From positions 248,001 through 312,000 of the forward strand of contig NZ_JARXWB010000005.1 in NCBI RefSeq assembly GCF_029892425.1: a stretch of 64,000 nucleotides of DNA, given 5' to 3'. This document shows, piece by piece, positions 17,173 through 25,885 of the stretch (its first letter is position 1; each line of letters starts with the position of its first letter). Below the pieces are notes generated by a model, which saw only the letters and a list, made by a program, of their open reading frames with translations, did no database searches and was not told the origin of the DNA. Position numbers and translations under genes: made by a program. This stretch comes from Bradyrhizobium sp. BR13661. Lineage in GTDB: Bacteria > Pseudomonadota > Alphaproteobacteria > Rhizobiales > Xanthobacteraceae.

Positions 17173-17691
17173 TCAGTAATAGCGGCGCAGCACGCGATGG
17201 CCGCCGTAATACGGCTGATAGCGAGGAGCGTAGCCATAGCGCGGGCCGTAGCCGTAATGCGGGCGCGGCAGGTAGCCGTAGCGCGGGCCATAGCCGTAGC
17301 GATACGGACGGTAGTACGGGCGGCGATAGGGATAAGCGGCCGGCGCTTCGACGGCCGCAGCGCGATAGCCGTAGCCGTAGCCATAATTGCCGGGCGCGAC
17401 GACCGCATCTTCCTGGTAGGTCGGGGTCGGCGCGAAGGCGCCCGGGCCGGTGTAGGTCGGGCCCTGGTTGACGTAGTAGTATTGCGTGGTCGGCTCGGCG
17501 AGGCGCTGATAGCCATAGCCGGCACCATAACCATAGCCGGCTCCGTAGCCGTAACCGCCGCAGCCGGTGTTGCAGCCCGAGAACACCGGCGCAACCGGCT
17601 GGCACGGATTGAAGCCGCAGGCCATGGCGGGCGCAGCGCCCACAAACATCACGGCAGCTGCCGCGACCAGTCCCGAAATCATCTGACGCAT
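17173..17691 (-). CDS. Exported Gly/Tyr-rich low-complexity protein
   Basis: The 172-residue protein has a signal peptide (MRQMISGLVAAAAVMFVGAAPAMA) followed by a short Cys segment and repeated GYGYGAGYG and YGYGPRYGY units. No catalytic domain is present. Such sequences are common in rhizobial surface or envelope proteins, but the function is unknown. AGGAGAG precedes ATG 17691, so the longer frame to 17739 is not needed. It lies about 45 nt downstream of another exported protein gene on the same strand. Confidence 0.75.
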   Translation of the reverse strand: MRQMISGLVAAAAVMFVGAAPAMACGFNPCQPVAPVFSGCNTGCGGYGYGAGYGYGAGYGYQRLAEPTTQYYYVNQGPTYTGPGAFAPTPTYQEDAVVAPGNYGYGYGYRAAAVEAPAAYPYRRPYYRPYRYGYGPRYGYLPRPHYGYGPRYGYAPRYQPYYGGHRVLRRYY

Positions 17692-17735
17692 TACTCTCTC
17701 CTGTTGATTTCCGTCTTTTTGGATTCTGACGTTTC

Positions 17736-18221
17736 TCAACCCGGCGGCTTGCCGGGTATTTCTACATGCGGCCGTGGTCGCGGAGGCCGCGGTCGGTCAT
17801 TGATTTCAGGCGCGAGGATCACCGGCGGCGGATTGACCGGCACATCCATTTGCGGCGGCAGCGGCGCGGACGATGCGCCCCAGCTCTGGTAATAGCTCTG
17901 CGCCGGCTTCGGCAATTTGCGGTTCGCGGGCGGCTCGACCTCGAGGCGGCCATAGCCGGGTCGCAAGCCCATGCTCGGATAATAATGACCGACATCGGTA
18001 GGCTGCCGCTCAGGAACGTACACCCCGCCATAGATCGTGGGCTGCACCTGGATGTTCTTGCCAAGGCCCCAGGCACTTTCGACGACGGTGTAGGACGCAT
18101 CGATATTGTTGATGATGATGGGCACGCCGGGACGGACGGGCACGACGATATCGAAACCGCCGCCGGCAAAGGCCGTGGCAGGCAGTCCGATCAGAAAGGC
18201 TGCGAGCGCGGATGCGCGCAT
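17736..18221 (-). CDS. Exported Pro-rich hypothetical protein
   Basis: The 161-residue protein has a signal peptide (ALAAFLIGLPATAFA) and a mature region beginning GGGFDIVVPVRPGVPIIIN. The C-terminal third is very rich in Pro and Arg. I do not recognise a family. GGGATCG precedes the ATG. It probably shares a transcript with the Gly/Tyr-rich gene 44 nt downstream, and both products are predicted outside the cytoplasm. Confidence 0.72.
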   Translation of the reverse strand: MRASALAAFLIGLPATAFAGGGFDIVVPVRPGVPIIINNIDASYTVVESAWGLGKNIQVQPTIYGGVYVPERQPTDVGHYYPSMGLRPGYGRLEVEPPANRKLPKPAQSYYQSWGASSAPLPPQMDVPVNPPPVILAPEINDRPRPPRPRPHVEIPGKPPG

Positions 18222-18518
18222 GGAACGATCCCGGTTATCCGGGCCACAACCTACCGGATTGCAGCGTAGAGAGGGTTAAGGACCACTGACCAAATTCCGG
18301 TAAGCCTAACGCGTAAGGATCGCGCGCCGCGAAAATGCTGCAACGCGCACTAGCGAAGTGTTAACGAGGCACCAGCACATCGCACGCGCGCGGAGTTGCG
18401 TGGCACAAATTGCACATCCTGGGCGGGTTCACGTCGATGTGACACGGCAAGCGAGAAACCGCGGAACGCCAGCGTGATGTCGCGCTTAGCCCAGTCTCAA
18501 CAACATGGAGAAAATGCC

Positions 18519-18965
18519 ATGACGAGCCCAAAGCTTCTTGGCTTGGCCGCAATCGTTGCGTCCACGCTGGCCACATCGGCGTTCGCGCAGACTCCGGCCG
18601 ACAATGCGGCCCGCTGCGCGGGACTATTCCAGGATCCCAACTGCCAGAACCTCAGCCCCGCCACGACCGATCGTGCCTATCGCCGGCGGCACATGGCCCA
18701 TCGGCACGTGACCGGGGATGAGCAGGCGCAATCGGGCTTCTGGCCGCTCGACACGGCTGACGCGGTGGCAGGCGCCGCCGTCGGGACCGCAGCAGCGGTC
18801 GCCACGGCGCCGTTCCAGGGCTGGGGCAATTCCTACGCGAGCTATGACCGCGGGGGTCCCGGCTGGTACGGCAATTGGAATGCCTATGCCGCCCGCAACG
18901 GCATCGTGTGCAGGCCCGGCACCTGGTTCAAGGGCGAAGACGGCCGGCAGCACCTTTGCCAATAG
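18519..18965 (+). CDS. Exported hypothetical protein
   Basis: The 148-residue protein starts MTSPKLLGLAAIVAS with a signal peptide cut after TSAFAQ. The mature region has a paired-Cys segment (RCAGLFQDPNCQN), a short hydrophobic Ala-rich stretch and a C-terminal CRPGTWFKGEDGRQHLCQ with two more cysteines. GGAGAAAATGCC precedes ATG 18519; the frame is open back to 18396 but looks non-coding there. No function can be assigned. Confidence 0.75.
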   Translation: MTSPKLLGLAAIVASTLATSAFAQTPADNAARCAGLFQDPNCQNLSPATTDRAYRRRHMAHRHVTGDEQAQSGFWPLDTADAVAGAAVGTAAAVATAPFQGWGNSYASYDRGGPGWYGNWNAYAARNGIVCRPGTWFKGEDGRQHLCQ

Positions 18966-18989
18966 GCCCACAAAGCGCGCGAAATGCTT

Positions 18990-19014
18990 CAGGCGGCCCC
19001 GAAAGGGCCGCCTG
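18990..19014 (+). terminator. Terminator after the exported protein gene
   Basis: CAGGCGGCCC pairs perfectly with GGGCCGCCTG around a CGAAA loop, followed by TTTCTTG. It lies 25 nt after the stop codon at 18965. Confidence 0.85.
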
Positions 19015-19134
19015 TTTCTTGTCACCGAAGGCCACCGCAGGTTCTGGCACTTCGCAGACAAGTCTGGTATTGCGACCGCGCACAAGCGGATGGGCCGGCC
19101 TGCCGGAACCCGCGCGGGGGCTCCTCGCAAAGTG

Positions 19135-19209
19135 GCCGGCTTAGCTCAGCGGTAGAGCAGCGGTTTTGTAAACCGAAGGTCGGGGGTTCAATCCCCTCAG
19201 CCGGCACCA
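19135..19209 (+). tRNA. tRNA-Thr (anticodon TGT), CCA encoded
   Basis: GCCGGCTTAGCTCAGCGG opens the gene. The anticodon loop TTTGTAA carries TGT, the T-arm GGTTCAATCCC is canonical, and the acceptor closes with GCCGGC-A-CCA, CCA encoded. Length is 75 nt. Confidence 0.95.
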
Positions 19210-19227
19210 GCGCTCGATGCACGTTCC

Positions 19228-19647
19228 TCAGCTTGACGTCTTCGATATGCTGCCGTGTTGCAGATGCTGGATATCCGCGCCGTCAATATTGACCCAGCCA
19301 TGCTTCGACCGCTCGAACACCGATTTTGACGGCGCCGGGAAATTCGGGTCGGCGATTGCGCCGACGGCGACGCCGATCGTCGCCGGAAATCTGTCGGGCT
19401 TCCAATAGACCGTCGAGCCGCAATCGGGACAAAAATAGCAGCGGACCTTGCCGCCGCTCTCGCCGGTGCGAACATATTCCCTCGCCGCTCCGGAGATCCT
19501 GACGGCATCGACCGGATAGAAAGCACCCACGCCGAACGGCGCGCCGGTCCGCCGCTGGCATTCGAGACAGTGACAGGCCGCGACCAGATTGGCCGGCCCT
19601 GGCAGCGACAGCGCAAGCGCGCCACAACTGCATCTGGCATCGATCAT
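19228..19647 (-). CDS. GFA-family (glutathione-dependent formaldehyde-activating-like) protein
   Basis: The 139-residue protein has the zinc-binding cysteine pattern of the GFA/Mss4-like fold: CSCGA (residues 6-10), CHCLECQ (about 25-31) and CPDCGS (about 73-78). Most members, including this one by context, have no proven formaldehyde activity. AAGGAG lies 8 nt before the ATG. It is convergent with tRNA-Thr and follows the methyltransferase gene on the same strand. Confidence 0.9.
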   Translation of the reverse strand: MIDARCSCGALALSLPGPANLVAACHCLECQRRTGAPFGVGAFYPVDAVRISGAAREYVRTGESGGKVRCYFCPDCGSTVYWKPDRFPATIGVAVGAIADPNFPAPSKSVFERSKHGWVNIDGADIQHLQHGSISKTSS

Positions 19648-19707
19648 TGACCATGCTCCTTCGTCTATTTGTTTCGGGGTTGCGGCAGGTCGCGGCGATG
19701 ATGGCCG

Positions 19708-20469
19708 TCAGGCAGGCTCAGCGACGCCTTCCGGCAGATCATCGAGCCGCCAGAGGCCGAGGCTCTTGTCGCGCCAGCCGCCTCCACCCTCGTCGCAGCG
19801 CTCGTTGATCAGTTCGCGCGGCGGGGGCCAGTCGAACGGCGGCTTCGTCATGTTGAGCGCGCGCCAGTCGCCGTCCTCGCAATCGCTGTTATCTTCCCAC
19901 TCGGGAAACGTCGTGACCAGCAGAAATTGCGCGCCGCTCGCGCGAAAACGTGACATGGCGCGCGCCATGTTCTGGAAGCTCAGATGCACGAGACAGTCGC
20001 GGCACAGGATCAAGTCGCATGCCGGCAACTCATCGCGCGTGATGTCGGCGACGAGAAAACGGCCCCGCAACTCGCCTTGGGCGACGCGCGCGCTGCTGGC
20101 CGCGATCAGCGACGGCACGATGTCGATGCCGGTATAGTCTACATCGAGTTGCTTGCTGCCGATCCAGCCCGCATCGCCGCAGGGCGCATCGAGCAGCGAG
20201 CGCACACCGAGCCGCTGCAACAGGCCCGGCAGCGCTTCGCGGATCGCGGCAGCGGCAAGATCCTCCGACCCAAGCCCCGAGACCGAGGTCGCAGCCCCCC
20301 ACAGATTGGTCCGCTCGATCCGCTCGAAGCGCGCAGCGAGATCGAGGCCGGCAAAATTCTCGCGGTCGGCAACGAAGCGCTCATGGGCGAGCACGGGGGG
20401 ACGTTTGGAGATCATCGGCTGGAACTCGCGCCAAGATTTCGTCGCAAGCATACTATACGGACAAGGCAT
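19708..20469 (-). CDS. Class I SAM-dependent methyltransferase
   Basis: The 253-residue protein carries LLDAPCGDAGWIG (motif I, near residue 92), DYTGIDIVP (post-I acidic loop) and CDLILCRDCLVHLS (motif II region). It lacks signals pointing to a particular substrate; such proteins are often annotated as glycosyl- or small-molecule methyltransferases. The start may instead be MISKRPPV at 20415, as the first 18 residues are poorly conserved in character. It is divergent from the hydrolase gene at 20503. Confidence 0.82.
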   Translation of the reverse strand: MPCPYSMLATKSWREFQPMISKRPPVLAHERFVADRENFAGLDLAARFERIERTNLWGAATSVSGLGSEDLAAAAIREALPGLLQRLGVRSLLDAPCGDAGWIGSKQLDVDYTGIDIVPSLIAASSARVAQGELRGRFLVADITRDELPACDLILCRDCLVHLSFQNMARAMSRFRASGAQFLLVTTFPEWEDNSDCEDGDWRALNMTKPPFDWPPPRELINERCDEGGGGWRDKSLGLWRLDDLPEGVAEPA

Positions 20470-20502
20470 TCAATCCGGAATGTCCCGCGGGGAAAGTCGC
20501 TG

Positions 20503-21258
20503 ATGATCACCCGACGAACCGCCCTGGCCGGCCTCGTCACCCTGCTGGCACCTATCGCTGCGCGTGGCGCTGCCGGCGAAGAGTTCAAGGTCGTCTCCGG
20601 CGGGGACAGCCTCTCGGTGCTGCGCTATGCGGCGGCCGGACCCCAGAAGCGCCCAGCCGTGATCTCGCTGCACGGCGCCCGCGGCATCGAGATCAAGCCC
20701 CGCGCCTATGAGCGCTACGCCGACGCGCTGGCGGCTCACGGCATCGACACCTATTTCCTCCGCTACATGACGTCGGCCGATATGGCTGCGTTGACGGCCA
20801 CCACGCATGAGGTCCGCGAGGCCTATGAGACAACGCGGTTCGACGGATGGGCCGACACGGTCGCCGCCACCGTGACGGCAGTGCTCGACCGACCCGACAG
20901 TTCGGGACGCATCGGCCTGCTCGGATTTTCGCTGGGCAGCTACATCGCCGCCGAGGCCGCAGCGCGCGACAGCCGCGTCGCGGCTCTCGCGGTACTCTAT
21001 GGCGGCATGCCCAAGGCCATGACCACCAAGCTTAACCACCTGCCGCCGCTGATCGGGCTGCATGGCGAGGCCGACAAGAACGTCCCGATCGAGGAAGGTC
21101 GGCAACTGGTCGCGCTCGGCAAATCGGTCGGCGCCGAGACCGAATTCGTGCCCTATCCCGGGAGAGCCCACGGCTTTGATTTCTCCGAGAGCGATCCAAT
21201 GGCTCAGGATGCGATCGATCGGGTCACGCGGTTTTTCCAGGCCAGGCTCGCGGCCTGA
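20503..21258 (+). CDS. Exported dienelactone-hydrolase-like alpha/beta hydrolase
   Basis: The 251-residue protein has a Tat-like signal peptide (MITRRTALAGLVTLLAPIAARGA). The nucleophile elbow is GFSLGS near residue 145; the usual dienelactone hydrolase Cys is replaced by Ser. LHGEADKNVPIEEG supplies the Asp and GRAHGFDF the His. It is therefore probably a periplasmic serine esterase. GGGGAAAG precedes ATG 20503. The much longer open frame back to 19984 is antisense to the methyltransferase. Confidence 0.87.
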   Translation: MITRRTALAGLVTLLAPIAARGAAGEEFKVVSGGDSLSVLRYAAAGPQKRPAVISLHGARGIEIKPRAYERYADALAAHGIDTYFLRYMTSADMAALTATTHEVREAYETTRFDGWADTVAATVTAVLDRPDSSGRIGLLGFSLGSYIAAEAAARDSRVAALAVLYGGMPKAMTTKLNHLPPLIGLHGEADKNVPIEEGRQLVALGKSVGAETEFVPYPGRAHGFDFSESDPMAQDAIDRVTRFFQARLAA

Positions 21259-21263
21259 GTTCA

Positions 21264-21980
21264 CTAGGGCTTCTGCCACTCCATGATGTGGAAGAAGGGC
21301 ACGCGGCGATGATGCGCAATTCTATCGGGATCACCGGCTGTGGGCTGCGGTTCGACGAACAGGCGCAACTGGAGTTTTTGATCGAGTAGCAGAGTCATGT
21401 ATGTGCTGAGCGGACGGTGCCAGTTCTGGACACGGATGCCGCTCCAGCTGACCCAGATCGGCCGCTCGTCCATGTAGTGGTCGATCGCGAAGCGCGGGAT
21501 ACCCTCGCGGTCGCGCGTCCATCCATCGGGCTGCCCCGCGGTGTTGAAGCTGGTCAGATTGGCGATCAGCAGCGTTCCGCCCGGCCGTAGCGCCGCCACC
21601 ATCTTCGCGATGGCCCCGGCGAGATCCGGCATGTCGATCAGGCTGAGATAGCTGACGACGAGATCATGTGACGCATCGACTTCCATCGTTTCGGCACGGT
21701 CGAGCCGGTAGTCGCCCTGCGGATCCAATTCCCTTGCGCGCGCCAGCAACGCTTCGGTCGGGTCGATACCGGTGGTGCGGATGCCGGCGCGCTGCATGAT
21801 GCGGCAGAAGCGCCCTTCCCCGCAGCCGACATCGAGCGCATTGCGAAAACCACGGCCTTCGACGCGCGCCCGCATCGGCGCATCCAGCACGAAGCGGCGG
21901 CCAAAATCGCCATCGTCACCCTGCTCGACGATCCATGCAGACGCGGACGCGGCCCAGCCGTCAGTGACCTGATCGCTCAT
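21264..21980 (-). CDS. Class I SAM-dependent methyltransferase
   Basis: The 238-residue protein shows ALDVGCGEGRFCRIM (motif I near residue 48), TTGIDPTEALL (acidic loop) and LRPGGTLLIANL (motif III). It is a complete Rossmann methyltransferase of the small-molecule type. GAAGGCG precedes the ATG. It converges on the hydrolase gene, with 5 nt between the stop codons. Substrate unknown. Confidence 0.88.
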   Translation of the reverse strand: MSDQVTDGWAASASAWIVEQGDDGDFGRRFVLDAPMRARVEGRGFRNALDVGCGEGRFCRIMQRAGIRTTGIDPTEALLARARELDPQGDYRLDRAETMEVDASHDLVVSYLSLIDMPDLAGAIAKMVAALRPGGTLLIANLTSFNTAGQPDGWTRDREGIPRFAIDHYMDERPIWVSWSGIRVQNWHRPLSTYMTLLLDQKLQLRLFVEPQPTAGDPDRIAHHRRVPFFHIMEWQKP

Positions 21981-22082
21981 GGTGTCGCCTTCGAGAGTTG
22001 GTGTTCGGCGCGCTAAAAGCGCGGGGACGGCTACTGACCACAGGTTGGATCAGAGTTCAACATGAGGTAGCATGCGCATCGC

Positions 22083-22196
22083 ATGCCATCCTACACCAAC
22101 CGGGAAAGCGCCAAGATCATCGCCGGAGCCGTCGCGGCTGTCGTGGCGACGCTCTTCCTGTTTGCGATCGCGATGGCGTTCTTGCTGCCGCAATAG
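22083..22196 (+). CDS. Small single-pass membrane protein (37 residues)
   Basis: ATG 22083 opens a frame beginning MPSYTNRESAKIIAG and ending LLPQ before TAG. A short polar head is followed by one hydrophobic helix of about 23 residues. GAGGTAG lies roughly 15 nt upstream. It fills the gap between the methyltransferase and chemotaxis genes. The composition is typical of conserved rhizobial mini membrane proteins, but no homologue could be checked. Confidence 0.55.
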   Translation: MPSYTNRESAKIIAGAVAAVVATLFLFAIAMAFLLPQ

Positions 22197-22250
22197 GTTC
22201 TGCGGCGCGCCGGCGGCGCGAGGCCGCCGGATCTTTCACTTCGCGCGGGC

Positions 22251-23948
22251 TCAGGCGGCGCGCACGGTCCGCAGGAATTTTCCGACTTCGTCCTTCAAGC
22301 GGTTGCTGTCGGTTGCCAGCATCTTCGCGGTGGAGAGCACCTGCGTGGAAGCCGAACCGGTCTCGGCCGCGCCACGCTGCACGTCGGTGATGTTGCTCGA
22401 GACCTGCTGGGTGCCGTGAGCGGCCTGCTGCACGTTGCGCGAGATCTCCTGGGTCGCGGCGCCCTGCTCCTCGACGGCTGCGGCTATGGTCGAGGACACT
22501 TCCGACAGCCGCTCGATGGTCGCGGAGATGTCGCGGATCGCCGTCACCGATTCCTGGGTGGCGTTCTGGATGCCGGAGATCTGCTGGCTGATCTCGCCGG
22601 TGGCTTTCGCGGTCTGCTCGGCCAGCGTCTTCACCTCGGAGGCGACGACGGCGAAGCCGCGGCCGGCCTCGCCGGCGCGTGCCGCCTCGATGGTGGCGTT
22701 GAGCGCCAGCAGATTGGTCTGGCCCGCAATGGTGTTGATCAGCTCGACGACGTCGCCGATACGCGTGGCCGCGACCGAGAGCTCGCTGACGCGCTCAGTG
22801 GTGGTGCGGGCCTGGTTGACGGCTTCGCTCGCCATCCGCGCGGATTCCTGCACCTGCCGGCTGATCTCGTTCACCGACGACGACAATTCCTCGGTCGCAG
22901 TCGCAACCGACTGGACGTTGCCGGTGGCTTCGCCCGAGGCAACCGCGACGACCGAAGTCAACTCCTGCGCGCGCTGCGCGGTGGTGGCGAGCGTGGAGGA
23001 CGATGCTTCGAGCTCGGTGGAGGCAGATCCGACGGTGTCGATGATCTCGCCGACCGCGCGTTCGAAGCCGTCGGCCAGATTGAACATGTCGCGCTTGCGC
23101 TGCTCGGCGGCCTGCTTCTCGGCTTCCACCTGCGCAGCCTTGAGCCGCTCCACCTCGATCGCGTTGGTCTTGAACACCTCGACGGTTTTGGCCATCTCGC
23201 CGATCTCGTCGCTGCGGTCCTTCTCGGGCACTTCGGTCTTGAGGTCGTTGCGCGCCAGGCCTTCCATGGCGAGCTTTAGCCGGGCGATCGGCTGCGACAT
23301 CGCCTTGAAGCCGATGAAGAGCGCAATCGCGATGCCCAGCAGCAGGCCGCCGCCGCTGACGCTCATCACGGTCCAGGTCGCAGACCTGGCGTCGCGATTG
23401 ATGACCTCCTTGCGCTGGACCACCGCCTTGCTGACATCGGCCGTAAACGCCGCGACGCGCGCGAGCGATGCGTCGATCAGCGGGTCGCACTCCTTGTGCG
23501 CACGCTCGGCAGCCTTGGCATTTTCTGCGGGGCTGCTTGCAGCCGCGCCGGCCTGGAGCACCGGGTCACAGCCTGCAAACACGGTCTTCAGCTGGTCGCT
23601 GATGCTCTTGATCTCGTTCGCCCGCGTAGGATCGTCCTGCTCAGCTGCAGTCAGGTACTGGCCGACCTCATCGCGGTTCTGGTTCGCGATCTTGAGGCGA
23701 TTGGCGTTGCCGGCCTCGGTCGTCTCGGTCATGACCGCATAGAGAGCCGCGTGATAGGTCTCGATTCGGCGCAGGACGCGCGTCAGGTTGAGGGCTGCTG
23801 ACTGCATCGCTGTGAGTTCGCTGAAGCCGTCGACGGTCGCGGAGAGTTCGCGCGTGCCGAAAGCGGCGACGGCGACCAGGGCGATGCCCATCACGGTCAC
23901 GATCAGCGCAACCTTCAAGACGATCTTCAAATTGTTCAAAAAACTCAT
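22251..23948 (-). CDS. Methyl-accepting chemotaxis protein
   Basis: The 565-residue receptor has a transmembrane helix at about residues 10-30, a periplasmic helical sensor domain with paired Cys (AGCDP and KECDP), a second helix at about 192-214, then HAMP and a long coiled-coil signalling domain. The tip sequence [29 protein letters not shown], given here in part, is the canonical CheA/CheW hairpin. No C-terminal CheR-tethering pentapeptide is seen; the protein ends FLRTVRAA. No che genes are nearby, so it is an orphan receptor. Confidence 0.95.
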   Translation of the reverse strand: MSFLNNLKIVLKVALIVTVMGIALVAVAAFGTRELSATVDGFSELTAMQSAALNLTRVLRRIETYHAALYAVMTETTEAGNANRLKIANQNRDEVGQYLTAAEQDDPTRANEIKSISDQLKTVFAGCDPVLQAGAAASSPAENAKAAERAHKECDPLIDASLARVAAFTADVSKAVVQRKEVINRDARSATWTVMSVSGGGLLLGIAIALFIGFKAMSQPIARLKLAMEGLARNDLKTEVPEKDRSDEIGEMAKTVEVFKTNAIEVERLKAAQVEAEKQAAEQRKRDMFNLADGFERAVGEIIDTVGSASTELEASSSTLATTAQRAQELTSVVAVASGEATGNVQSVATATEELSSSVNEISRQVQESARMASEAVNQARTTTERVSELSVAATRIGDVVELINTIAGQTNLLALNATIEAARAGEAGRGFAVVASEVKTLAEQTAKATGEISQQISGIQNATQESVTAIRDISATIERLSEVSSTIAAAVEEQGAATQEISRNVQQAAHGTQQVSSNITDVQRGAAETGSASTQVLSTAKMLATDSNRLKDEVGKFLRTVRAA

Positions 23949-24136
23949 CGCAGCCGCCCAATCATCTTCCGGTCACCATTGACCGAACCAGTCCCAGCGG
24001 CGGCATTGGAACCCGGTAACATTAATATTTGATACAAAATGACTGGTATAACCTTACGGAGAAATACTCATCCAGCGGTTGCCTGTAAGCTTCACGCAAG
24101 CTTTGGGCGCTTGGGGGGCAACCCGCCCGCCCGCGA

Positions 24137-24301
24137 TCAGGTCGGAGCCGCCTCCTGGCCGTCGTCTCGCGCGACATGAGCACGCACCAGATCCTCGACG
24201 AATGCGATCACCTGCCCCCGCTTCTCGGGCGGCAGTGACAGAAAGGCGCGCACGAGCCGCAGGCCCTGCGCTTCGTCCGACGGGTCGGCCTTGGAATCCA
24301 T
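24137..24301 (-). CDS. Small helical hypothetical protein
   Basis: The 54-residue frame starts MDSKADPSDEAQGLRLVRAF and is predicted helical, with LPPEKRGQVIAFVEDLVRAH forming an amphipathic segment. The open frame extends far upstream but there it is antisense to the gene at 24407. No strong ribosome site is visible. The pattern LPPEKR..VI.FVE.L is common in small proteins of this genus, in my recollection, and resembles regulators of transcription. Confidence 0.5.
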   Translation of the reverse strand: MDSKADPSDEAQGLRLVRAFLSLPPEKRGQVIAFVEDLVRAHVARDDGQEAAPT

Positions 24302-24406
24302 TTGAGCAATGTCAGATGACCGGGAAAAATATGCAATCCCCTGCACGCAGCCTGCTTGATTCGGCGCCGTAGCTTTGGTGGAATGGCTCCAACAGGGTGG
24401 TGGATC

Positions 24407-24799
24407 ATGAAGTGGATCAGGGAGCGCGATGCACTGATCGCGCAGACACTGGCCTTCGTGCAGTCGGTTACCGGCAAGAAGGACGATTTCCGTCAGCCGG
24501 ATACCGCTGCAGCACCTCCGGTACTGGCCGCGGAGATCGTCTCCGTCCGGGCCTTGACCGTGGCCTTTGAACAGGCGCAGGCCGATCCGCCGCCGGTGGT
24601 CGTGCCGCCGCAGCCCTTGCCTGCGCCTTCGCCACGGATCGGCAGCGATTTCCGCAGCGAGATGCAGGCGCGCATCGCCAATTTCAGGAGGCATCAGGAG
24701 CGGTTCGAGCGCGAGCGTGAGGAATATTGTGCGTCGACGTTGACCAAGCTCCGCGCGGCAATCCGCGACCCCTCAATCCGTCCGGAAGTAGACAGGTAA
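24407..24799 (+). CDS. Hypothetical protein with Pro-rich linker
   Basis: The 130-residue protein starts MKWIRERDALIAQTLAFVQ; GGTGG lies close upstream. Two helical ends flank a Pro/Ala/Val-rich linker (about residues 55-75). The C-terminal half is charged and likely coiled coil (FRRHQERFEREREEY). There is no signal peptide. It is divergent from the small gene at 24301. I do not recognise it. Confidence 0.68.
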   Translation: MKWIRERDALIAQTLAFVQSVTGKKDDFRQPDTAAAPPVLAAEIVSVRALTVAFEQAQADPPPVVVPPQPLPAPSPRIGSDFRSEMQARIANFRRHQERFEREREEYCASTLTKLRAAIRDPSIRPEVDR

Positions 24800-24825
24800 G
24801 GCGGCCGCCGCCTCACCACCAGGAC

Positions 24826-24933
24826 TTATAGCCACGACCAGACCAGCCAGAGATTGGCCGCACAGGCGCCGAGCAATCCCAGCGTCAGTGGCAACAGCAT
24901 GTGCCCGCAGCAGGTTTTAAGGTCGGTCGTCAT
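24826..24933 (-). CDS. Possible mini membrane protein (35 residues)
   Basis: Read on the minus strand from ATG 24933, the frame encodes MTTDLKTCCGHMLLPLTLG followed by a further hydrophobic stretch ending LWLVWSWL and TAA. It has a Cys-Cys pair and one or two membrane-spanning stretches. The ribosome site is weak, so the call rests on composition only. Confidence 0.38.
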   Translation of the reverse strand: MTTDLKTCCGHMLLPLTLGLLGACAANLWLVWSWL

Positions 24934-25107
24934 GGCCGGAAACATCCGCTGATTCCGCCAAACGAGTCCCAAAGTATCTTTTTTCGCGGATTCAGGACTC
25001 GTTAAGGACTCAAGGCCCGCGGTCTTTCGGCTTCGATCACGGCCCCGTGATCGCGCCGGAACCCCTTCTCCGTGAAGTCGTTAATGCGCTTTCCGGGAGC
25101 GGCAGAC

Positions 25108-25362
25108 ATGCCCTACGCCCTGTTCTGCAACGACAGCCAGATCAGCAAGGCCTATCCTGATGAAGCCGATGTCTGGAAGCTTGCGCAAAGGAGCGGCCTG
25201 GTCGTGGACATCAGCACCGACGAGGAGCGGCACGGTCCGCGCCGGGTGCTCGACAATGACTATGAGATCAAAGCCTGCCAAGCTGCCCAAGGCGAAGACC
25301 CCGCCAAGAACAAGGCGGACGCTGACCGGGAATCCAGGATGGAGCTTCAGCTCAACTCGTAA
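25108..25362 (+). CDS. Small conserved-type hypothetical protein
   Basis: The 84-residue protein starts MPYALFCNDSQISKAYPDE. GGGAG lies 8 nt before this ATG, which decides the start over the frame from 25072. It includes the segment RRVLDNDYEIKAC and a charged C-terminus. It is soluble and has no signal peptide. I recall similar small proteins in Bradyrhizobium but no known function. Confidence 0.68.
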   Translation: MPYALFCNDSQISKAYPDEADVWKLAQRSGLVVDISTDEERHGPRRVLDNDYEIKACQAAQGEDPAKNKADADRESRMELQLNS

Positions 25363-25386
25363 GATCCCGCCCGAAGGTCGGAGGGC

Positions 25387-25629
25387 TCAGGGCGTCGCGG
25401 TCGCCAGCGAAGCCTGCTCACCGGCGAGCGCCACGCAGGCCTTGCGGCGGTGCAGCCCGCGGATCGCTCCGGTGACCTTCAGCACCTTGCCATACGGGCA
25501 GGACAGGTCCTTGACGAAGGCGACCTCGTAAGGTGCCAACATCAGAGGCTCGGATTTGAGGATTGTTTGGGCAGAGCAAGGCAGCGCGGCAAAGCACGAG
25601 ACCACCACCACCGTCGCCAAGATACGCAT
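25387..25629 (-). CDS. Small exported hypothetical protein
   Basis: The 80-residue protein starts MRILATVVVVSCFAALPCSAQ, a signal peptide, leaving about 59 mature residues with two cysteines (CPYGKV and KACVAL). GGTGGG lies about 9 nt upstream of ATG 25629. The frame is open to 25797, but the earlier codons look non-coding. It is convergent with the gene ending at 25362. Confidence 0.65.
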   Translation of the reverse strand: MRILATVVVVSCFAALPCSAQTILKSEPLMLAPYEVAFVKDLSCPYGKVLKVTGAIRGLHRRKACVALAGEQASLATATP

Positions 25630-25814
25630 GTTCGCCATCCCACCAGCCCGGTAATCCCCTAATACGCGTACCGGAGCGCGAGTTCCGTAAGTCGCAAAAA
25701 TTATTTTTGCTTTACCCGATCCCCGTGACACGCGTGAGAACGCGTGCGCCAGACTGTTTGCTTGCAAATGACGCGCCAGATGGTTCACGCAATCCAAACA
25801 CGCCGGCCAAACGA

Positions 25815-25839
25815 AAAGGCCGGCGGGAAGCCGGCCTTT
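25815..25839 (-). terminator. Terminator of the porin-like gene
   Basis: AAAGGCCGGC pairs with GCCGGCCTTT around a 5-nt loop. Read on the minus strand it is followed by TTTTCG, placing it 47 nt after the stop of the gene ending at 25886. Confidence 0.83.
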
Positions 25840-25885
25840 GTCAGATCGCGGTCTTGGTCAGATCGTGGCCTTGCCCGCTCCCGGC

